Shown piece by piece: positions 34,165-38,897 of a stretch of 38,897 nt of DNA (within the stretch, counting starts at the first letter, position 1; every line of letters starts with the position of its first letter). Under the pieces are notes generated by a model. That model worked only from the letters and a program-made list of their open reading frames with translations, searched no databases and was not told the origin of the DNA. The DNA comes from an uncultured Collinsella sp. (GTDB lineage: Bacteria > Actinomycetota > Coriobacteriia > Coriobacteriales > Coriobacteriaceae): positions 1-38,897 of the forward strand of contig URXE01000013.1 in the NCBI GenBank assembly GCA_900551815.1. Reading direction: 5' to 3'. The position numbers and the translations under genes are program-made.

Positions 34165-35283
34165 ATGAATCCAAATCCCTTTAAGCCAACGGCTGGCAAG
34201 CGGCCTCCGATGCTCATCGGTCGCGAGTCGGTCATCGAAGATTTCGAGGAAGGGCTCGATAACGGCGCTGGAGCGCCGGGCAGGCTCATGCTCATTACGG
34301 GAAACCGCGGCTGTGGCAAGACGGTTCTCCTGCGGGAGCTGCAACGTCTGGCCAGCGAGCGCGGATGGGCGGTTGTCTCCGATTCCGCTTCGCTTGGCTT
34401 ATGCGACCGCTTGGCCGACGCGCTTCGCTCGAATAAACCCGTTGTGACGTCAATGGAGTTCGGTCCGTCGTTTGGGCGGATGTCGGTCGAGGCGGCGCGA
34501 GCAAAGGGCGAGACGTTGCGAGGGCTGGTCAACGAGCGCCTCAAGAAGCTCGGTCCAGGCAAGGGCATACTGTTTGCGATTGACGAGGCGCAATCTGCGT
34601 CTATCGAGGAACTGGCGGCTCTTGCCGTTCTCTATCAGCAGGTGCTCGGAGACCAGGATGCCACGGGCTTGTCCGATAGCGACCAGCGCGGTCTTGCGCT
34701 GGTGTTCGCCGGCTTACCCAGTATGGTTGACGATCTGCTCGAAGAGCCGAGCGTGACGTTTTTGCGGCGTGCCCAGCAGCGTACGTTGGGGGCGATCTCT
34801 TTGCCCAAGGTACGCGATTCGTATATCCAGACGGTCAAAGACGCTGGTCTTCACGTTGACGCGGAGACGGCGGACCTTGCGGCACACAAGAGCATGGGGC
34901 ATCCCTACATGGTTCAGCTGGTGGGCTATTACATGTGGCGGTCTGCTGTTCGACGCGGCTCGCAGGTCATCGAAAGGCGCGATGTCGAGGATGGCCATGC
35001 GGATGCCGTCTCCGAGTTCTACGAAGCGGTTGACGCGCCCCTGTATTACGGGCTGCGCAGTCCACAGCGCCTTTTTATCGAGGCTATGGCGGTTGACGAG
35101 AACAAACCGACGCGCATGGCGGATATCATTGAGCGTTGTGATCGTACCCAGAGCTGGGCGAGTAAATATCGCGCAAGCCTGATTCGCGAGCGCGTCATCG
35201 AGGCTGCCGGATACGGCCTCGTCCGGTTTACCGTGCCCATGCTGGGCGCGTACGTTCGCGATCGAGTTTTATGGCATGAGTAG
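34165..35283 (+). CDS. AAA-type ATPase with C-terminal winged helix, 372 aa
   Basis: An ATPase of the AAA_16/archaeal-Orc-like type. Walker A GNRGCGKT is at residues 46-53 and Walker B FAIDEAQS is near 137-144. A sensor strand VFAGLPSMVDDLL and the block VTFLRRAQQRTLG follow. A C-terminal winged helix (MADIIERCDRTQSWASKYRASLIRERVI) probably binds DNA or a partner. It is clearly paralogous to the gene on the other strand at 37830. The frame overlaps the UvrA-like gene by 8 bases, suggesting co-expression. GAGGAGG stands before the ATG. Biological role unknown. Confidence 0.85.
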   Translation: MNPNPFKPTAGKRPPMLIGRESVIEDFEEGLDNGAGAPGRLMLITGNRGCGKTVLLRELQRLASERGWAVVSDSASLGLCDRLADALRSNKPVVTSMEFGPSFGRMSVEAARAKGETLRGLVNERLKKLGPGKGILFAIDEAQSASIEELAALAVLYQQVLGDQDATGLSDSDQRGLALVFAGLPSMVDDLLEEPSVTFLRRAQQRTLGAISLPKVRDSYIQTVKDAGLHVDAETADLAAHKSMGHPYMVQLVGYYMWRSAVRRGSQVIERRDVEDGHADAVSEFYEAVDAPLYYGLRSPQRLFIEAMAVDENKPTRMADIIERCDRTQSWASKYRASLIRERVIEAAGYGLVRFTVPMLGAYVRDRVLWHE

Positions 35284-37789
35284 GGTGATAAAGGTGACGG
35301 AACAGAAGATGAGCCCGCAGGCTATCGAGGTGCGTGGCGCGCGCGTTCATAACCTTAAAGACATCGATATCGATATTCCGCTGGGAAAGCTTGTGGGCAT
35401 TGCCGGCGTGTCGGGTTCGGGCAAGAGTTCGCTGGCGCTGGGGGTTCTTTATGCCGAGGGCTCGCGCCGTTACCTGGAGGCGCTCAGCACCTATACTCGC
35501 CGTCGTCTGACGCAGGCCGAACATGCCCAGGTGGATGAGGTCTTGCACGTGCCGGCGGCGCTCGCGCTGCACCAGCGTCCGAGCGTGCCGGGCGTACGCT
35601 CGACCTTTGGCACCATGACCGAGCTCAACAATAGCCTGCGCCTGCTCTTTAGCCGTTGCGCCCATCACGTGTGCCCGCATTGCGGGGCGCGTGTGGAGCC
35701 GAGCCTTAACGTGGCTGCGGGCCTGTCGCTCACGTGCCCTGCATGCGGTCGTGAGTTCTACGCGCCGAGCGCCGAGGACCTTGCGTTTAACAGCGGCGGT
35801 GCGTGTCCCACCTGCGGCGGCACCGGTGTCATGCGCGAGGTGGACGAGGCGAGCCTGGTGCCCGACGAGTCAAAGACTATCAACGAGGGCGCGGTGCTTC
35901 CCTGGGGCACTCTCATGTGGGATCTGATGAAGCAGGTGGCAGGCGAGATGGGCGTGCGCACCGACGTGCCGTTTAACCAGCTCACGCCTCAAGAGCGCGA
36001 CATCGTGTTTCATGGTCCGGCGGTTAAGAAGCACATTCTCTACGTCCCCAAAAACGGTGAGGGCGCCACGCCACTCGACTTTACCTATTACAACGCCGTC
36101 TATACCGTTGAGAATGCGCTCGCCAAGGTTAAGGACGACAAGGGCCTCAAACGCGTTGCGCGCTTTTTGCGCGAGGGTCCATGCCGTGACTGTGGTGGCA
36201 CGCGTCTCTCCGAGGCTGCGCGCCTGCCTCAGGTGCGCGGTATCAATTTGGCGCAGGCCGCGGCCATGACGCTAGGCGAGGCGATTGAGTGGGTGCGCGG
36301 GGTGCCTGCATCCTTGCCGACTGAGATGCAGCCCATGGCAGCGGATATCTGCGATTCATTTTTGGGCGCTGCCCGTCGTCTGGTCGACCTGGGCCTCGAT
36401 TACCTTTCGCTCGATCGCGCCGGTGCCACGCTCTCCACGGGTGAGCGCCAGCGCGTGCAGCTTGCTCGCGTGGTGCGCAACCGATCGACGGGCGTGCTTT
36501 ATGTGCTGGACGAGCCTTCGATCGGCTTGCATCCCGCCAATGTCGACGGCTTGGTGGGCGTGATGCGCGATCTGGTGGATGACGGCAACACCGTGGTTGT
36601 TGTCGACCACGATACACGTGTGCTGGCGGAAGCCGACTATCTGGTCGAGATGGGCCCCGTTGCCGGAGCAGGCGGCGGCAATGTGATCGCCGCTGGTACG
36701 GTAGACGAGGTCGAGCAATCGCAGAGCAGTCGCATCGCGCCGTTTTTGCGCGCCGAGCCCAAGCGCTTGCGTCCGCAGGTGACTGACGACGAAATGTTCG
36801 ACCAGGGCCATATCCGCATGGCGACCGATGCCATCCATACCGTCAAGCCGCTCGAAGTCGATATCCCGCGCGGTCGCTTGGTTGCGGTTACGGGTGTTTC
36901 GGGTTCGGGCAAGACGACGTTGGTGCTCGAGACTCTCATCCCGGCACTCAAGGCGCAGGCAGCTGGCGAGCGCCTGCCGGGGCACGTGCGTTGGGTCGAT
37001 GCCGAGGGTATTGCCCGCGCAAACCTGATTGACGCTACGCCCATCGGCGCCAACGTGCGCTCGACGGTAGCGACTTATGCCGACATCCATGATGAGCTGC
37101 GCCGCGCCTTCGCCCGTACGCCCGAGGCCAAGGCAGCCGGCTACAAGGCGGGCGCCTTTAGCTACAACACCGGCGCCTTGCGCTGCCCTACGTGTGACGG
37201 CACGGGCTCGATATCGCTCGACGTGCAGTTTTTGCCCGACGTCGAGATCGTCTGCCCAGCATGCCGTGGTTCGCGCTACGCCGAGGCCGCCTCGCATATC
37301 CATCGCGAGGGTAAGGACGGGAGCTTGCTGACGTTGCCGCAGCTCATGGACATGAGTGTGGACGAGGCCATCGACGCCACACTGGGACTCAAGAAGGTTC
37401 AGACGCGTTTGCAGACCTTGCACGACCTGGGTCTGGGTTATCTCACGCTTGGCGAGCCCACACCGGCGCTTTCGGGCGGTGAGGCACAGCGCCTTAAGCT
37501 CGCGAGCGAGATGGGCCGCGTGCAGGATGATGCCGTATTCGTATTTGACGAGCCCACGATCGGCCTGCATCCGCTCGATGTTCAGGTACTGTTGAACGTG
37601 TTTGACGGTCTCGTTGCCAAGGGCGCCACGGTTATCGTGATCGAACACGATCTCGACCTTATCCGCAATGCCGATTACGTGATCGACATGGGCCCGGGCG
37701 GTGGCGATGCGGGTGGGCAAATCGTCTGCGCCGGCACGCCGAGCGACATCGCGGCCTGCCCCGCAAGCATCACCGGCCGCTATCTATAG
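35276..37789 (+). CDS. UvrA-like ATPase lacking the UvrB-binding region, 837 aa
   Basis: Tandem ABC ATPase halves of the UvrA type. The first Walker A is GVSGSGKS (44-51), and the first signature reads LSTGERQRVQLAR, not the usual LSGGEAQR. The second Walker A lies near 540 and the second signature LSGGEAQRLKLASE near 731. Zinc modules are CPHC...CPAC and CPTCGG near 140-190, and CPTC...CPAC near 640. Between LLFSRC and the first zinc module only about 25 residues remain where E. coli UvrA has over 100, so the UvrB-binding domain appears absent and the protein is shorter than the ~940 typical. Such class II UvrA relatives often act in drug self-protection or unknown repair. It starts inside the AAA gene; ATG 35309 is an alternative start. 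Confidence 0.9.
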   Translation: MSRVIKVTEQKMSPQAIEVRGARVHNLKDIDIDIPLGKLVGIAGVSGSGKSSLALGVLYAEGSRRYLEALSTYTRRRLTQAEHAQVDEVLHVPAALALHQRPSVPGVRSTFGTMTELNNSLRLLFSRCAHHVCPHCGARVEPSLNVAAGLSLTCPACGREFYAPSAEDLAFNSGGACPTCGGTGVMREVDEASLVPDESKTINEGAVLPWGTLMWDLMKQVAGEMGVRTDVPFNQLTPQERDIVFHGPAVKKHILYVPKNGEGATPLDFTYYNAVYTVENALAKVKDDKGLKRVARFLREGPCRDCGGTRLSEAARLPQVRGINLAQAAAMTLGEAIEWVRGVPASLPTEMQPMAADICDSFLGAARRLVDLGLDYLSLDRAGATLSTGERQRVQLARVVRNRSTGVLYVLDEPSIGLHPANVDGLVGVMRDLVDDGNTVVVVDHDTRVLAEADYLVEMGPVAGAGGGNVIAAGTVDEVEQSQSSRIAPFLRAEPKRLRPQVTDDEMFDQGHIRMATDAIHTVKPLEVDIPRGRLVAVTGVSGSGKTTLVLETLIPALKAQAAGERLPGHVRWVDAEGIARANLIDATPIGANVRSTVATYADIHDELRRAFARTPEAKAAGYKAGAFSYNTGALRCPTCDGTGSISLDVQFLPDVEIVCPACRGSRYAEAASHIHREGKDGSLLTLPQLMDMSVDEAIDATLGLKKVQTRLQTLHDLGLGYLTLGEPTPALSGGEAQRLKLASEMGRVQDDAVFVFDEPTIGLHPLDVQVLLNVFDGLVAKGATVIVIEHDLDLIRNADYVIDMGPGGGDAGGQIVCAGTPSDIAACPASITGRYL

Positions 37790-37790
37790 A

Positions 37791-37825
37791 CAATGAGGCA
37801 AAGGGACAGCCTCTTTGCCTCATTG
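37791..37825. repeat. Intergenic hairpin with changed but complementary arms (copy 4)
   Basis: CAATGAGGCAAAG (37791-37803) and CTTTGCCTCATTG (37813-37825) pair perfectly around GGACAGC. Compared with copy 3 the arms read TGAGGC instead of TGTGAC on both sides, so paired positions changed together. It lies between the convergent UvrA-like and AAA genes, 2 bases after the UvrA-like stop. Confidence 0.85.
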
Positions 37826-37829
37826 ATGC

Positions 37830-38897
37830 CTATTTCACGCATTGAGCCGCGAGATAGTCGCGGAAGAATGGCAATTCAAATGCGACGAGCCCTCGTCCTC
37901 GTTCCCCGATGATGCCGGCATCTATCATGCGGCGTCGGTAGCGGGAGACCTGCTGCGGCGAACGCTTAAGGCGCTCGACAAGGTCGGCGGTGGTGGACTC
38001 TTCCTCGTCATCGAGCATGGCGATGAGGAATCGCTTGTCCTCTGCAGTGAGTTCCCGATAGGTTGCCGCGAGGATTCGGTCGTCCATCTCGTCGCGCGCG
38101 ATTTTGATTCCCAGGTCAAAGTCGCGTGACGAGATTTCCTTCGAATCGCTTGTGAGATCCCAGGCACGGTAGCCTACGAGTTGCAATAGGAAGGGAAAAC
38201 CAGAGATCGAGCGAACGGCTCTATCGATTCCCTCAGCATCTGCCAGGCGATCGTTTTCCTGGATTGTGCGAATCAAGGCCTCGCGCACGTCATAGTCGGC
38301 AATGCGACCCAGATGATATTGTTGGGCGCGGCGAAGGAACGAGACCGTCTTGTGGTTCAGCAACGTCGAGACGTTGTTGGGAAGTCCCGCCATGAGCAGG
38401 GCGACGCGTTTCCCATCGGTCACAAAGTGCTGATACGTTGCTGCGAGCTGAATCATCTCGTCGAGTGTCGGGTCCACCTCGTCAACCGTGACGAGCAGAC
38501 CGGTGCCCGCCTCGTTGAGCTGGTCGATGATGTCGCTCATGCGATAACGCCAAGTTGAGGCATCGTGAACGCGATTGACCTCGATGCTGCCGAGCGGTGC
38601 AATTCCGAGACCGGTGACTTCGAAGTTCTTAGACGGGTCGATAAGATGGCCGCCAGCACGTTTCGCCCCGAACTCGATTTCCTCAAGCATTCCCGGGAGC
38701 GCGGTCGTCTTTACGGCTATCCAGCCGTGGGATTCCGCCCTTGTCGCGAGCGACGACATGAGAGCGGTTTTACCGGTTCCACGCGCGCCTGAGAAGATCG
38801 AGGTCAATTCTGGGCGCCTGCGCTGGCTCAAGAAGGCACGGTCCAAATCCCGAATAATCTGTTGTCTGCCAGCGAGATGGGCAGGAACCTCACCAAA
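37830..38897 (-). CDS. AAA-type ATPase paralogue, N-terminus outside window
   Basis: The frame is open to the window's end: the last 19 codons read FGEVPAHLAGRQQIIRDLD and align with FKPTAGKRPPMLIGRESVIEDF of the gene at 34165, so the start lies beyond 38897. Walker A GARGTGKTALM, Walker B LLVTVDEVDP, sensor LLMAGLPNNVSTLL and the shared SFLRRAQQYHLG block are followed by a winged helix (TTADLVERLKRSPQQVSRYRRRM). It is convergent with the UvrA-like gene. Function unknown. Confidence 0.88.
   Translation of the reverse strand, partial: FGEVPAHLAGRQQIIRDLDRAFLSQRRRPELTSIFSGARGTGKTALMSSLATRAESHGWIAVKTTALPGMLEEIEFGAKRAGGHLIDPSKNFEVTGLGIAPLGSIEVNRVHDASTWRYRMSDIIDQLNEAGTGLLVTVDEVDPTLDEMIQLAATYQHFVTDGKRVALLMAGLPNNVSTLLNHKTVSFLRRAQQYHLGRIADYDVREALIRTIQENDRLADAEGIDRAVRSISGFPFLLQLVGYRAWDLTSDSKEISSRDFDLGIKIARDEMDDRILAATYRELTAEDKRFLIAMLDDEEESTTADLVERLKRSPQQVSRYRRRMIDAGIIGERGRGLVAFELPFFRDYLAAQCVK

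Noticed and set aside
36356..37720. Long minus-strand ORF (454 aa) opposite the UvrA-like gene
   Set aside because: It lies antisense within a recognised gene; the sequence is low in domain-like features and rich in His/Arg, as expected of shadow frames.

Overview
The window looks like a stretch of a Collinsella-like chromosome (class Coriobacteriia, Actinomycetota). This is inferred from roughly 60% G+C, small house-keeping genes of actinobacterial/clostridial mixture, GTG/TTG starts next to clear AGGAG ribosome sites, and many short intergenic palindromes with a GGGAC core of the kind I associate with Collinsella. No rRNA, tRNA, CRISPR array, prophage or transposase gene was seen. The first gene (TlpA-like thioredoxin) and the last gene (AAA ATPase) are cut by the window edges.

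Layout: 1-4187 holds the tail of a TlpA-like thioredoxin and a 1084-residue MacB/FtsX-type ABC transporter fusion. 4190-6115 is an unknown membrane protein gene bracketed by two long imperfect palindromes. 6129-11057 is a run of single-gene functions: tRNA dihydrouridine synthase, glutaredoxin-like protein, an XRE/zinc-ribbon/TipAS regulator, TrmO, a MalY/PatB C-S lyase and a PPOX flavin protein. 11100-13903 is a hybrid sensor kinase with a one-base frameshift. 14110-17505 holds a small K+-channel, a LOG-family protein, a ClC channel and an EamA transporter. 17777-19757 is a GntR-controlled ABC-2 transporter operon. 19868-20165 is a striking non-coding array of eight alternately inverted 16-mers. 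20310-28688 holds prfC, a VUT transporter with an SDR, ung, a DMT transporter with a divergent LysR, a MATE pump and an RlmA-like methyltransferase. 28817-31815 has small membrane and zinc-finger proteins, an RsmJ-like methyltransferase, a GNAT and MscL with a zinc ribbon. 32061-34071 is a TetM-like translational GTPase broken by a 7-bp tandem duplication. 34165-38897 is a UvrA-like ATPase lacking the UvrB-binding region, overlapped by one AAA ATPase gene and followed by a convergent paralogue.

Functional themes are translation and RNA modification (Dus, TrmO, PrfC, RlmA, RsmJ, TetM-like GTPase), export and drug handling (MacB-like ABC, ABC-2, two EamA, MATE, TipAS regulator, UvrA-like), and envelope or ion homeostasis (ClC, K+ channel, MscL). 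The most unusual items are the alternating-palindrome array upstream of prfC, the hairpin families whose arms change together, the two recent-looking frameshifts, and the AAA/UvrA-like/AAA cluster.
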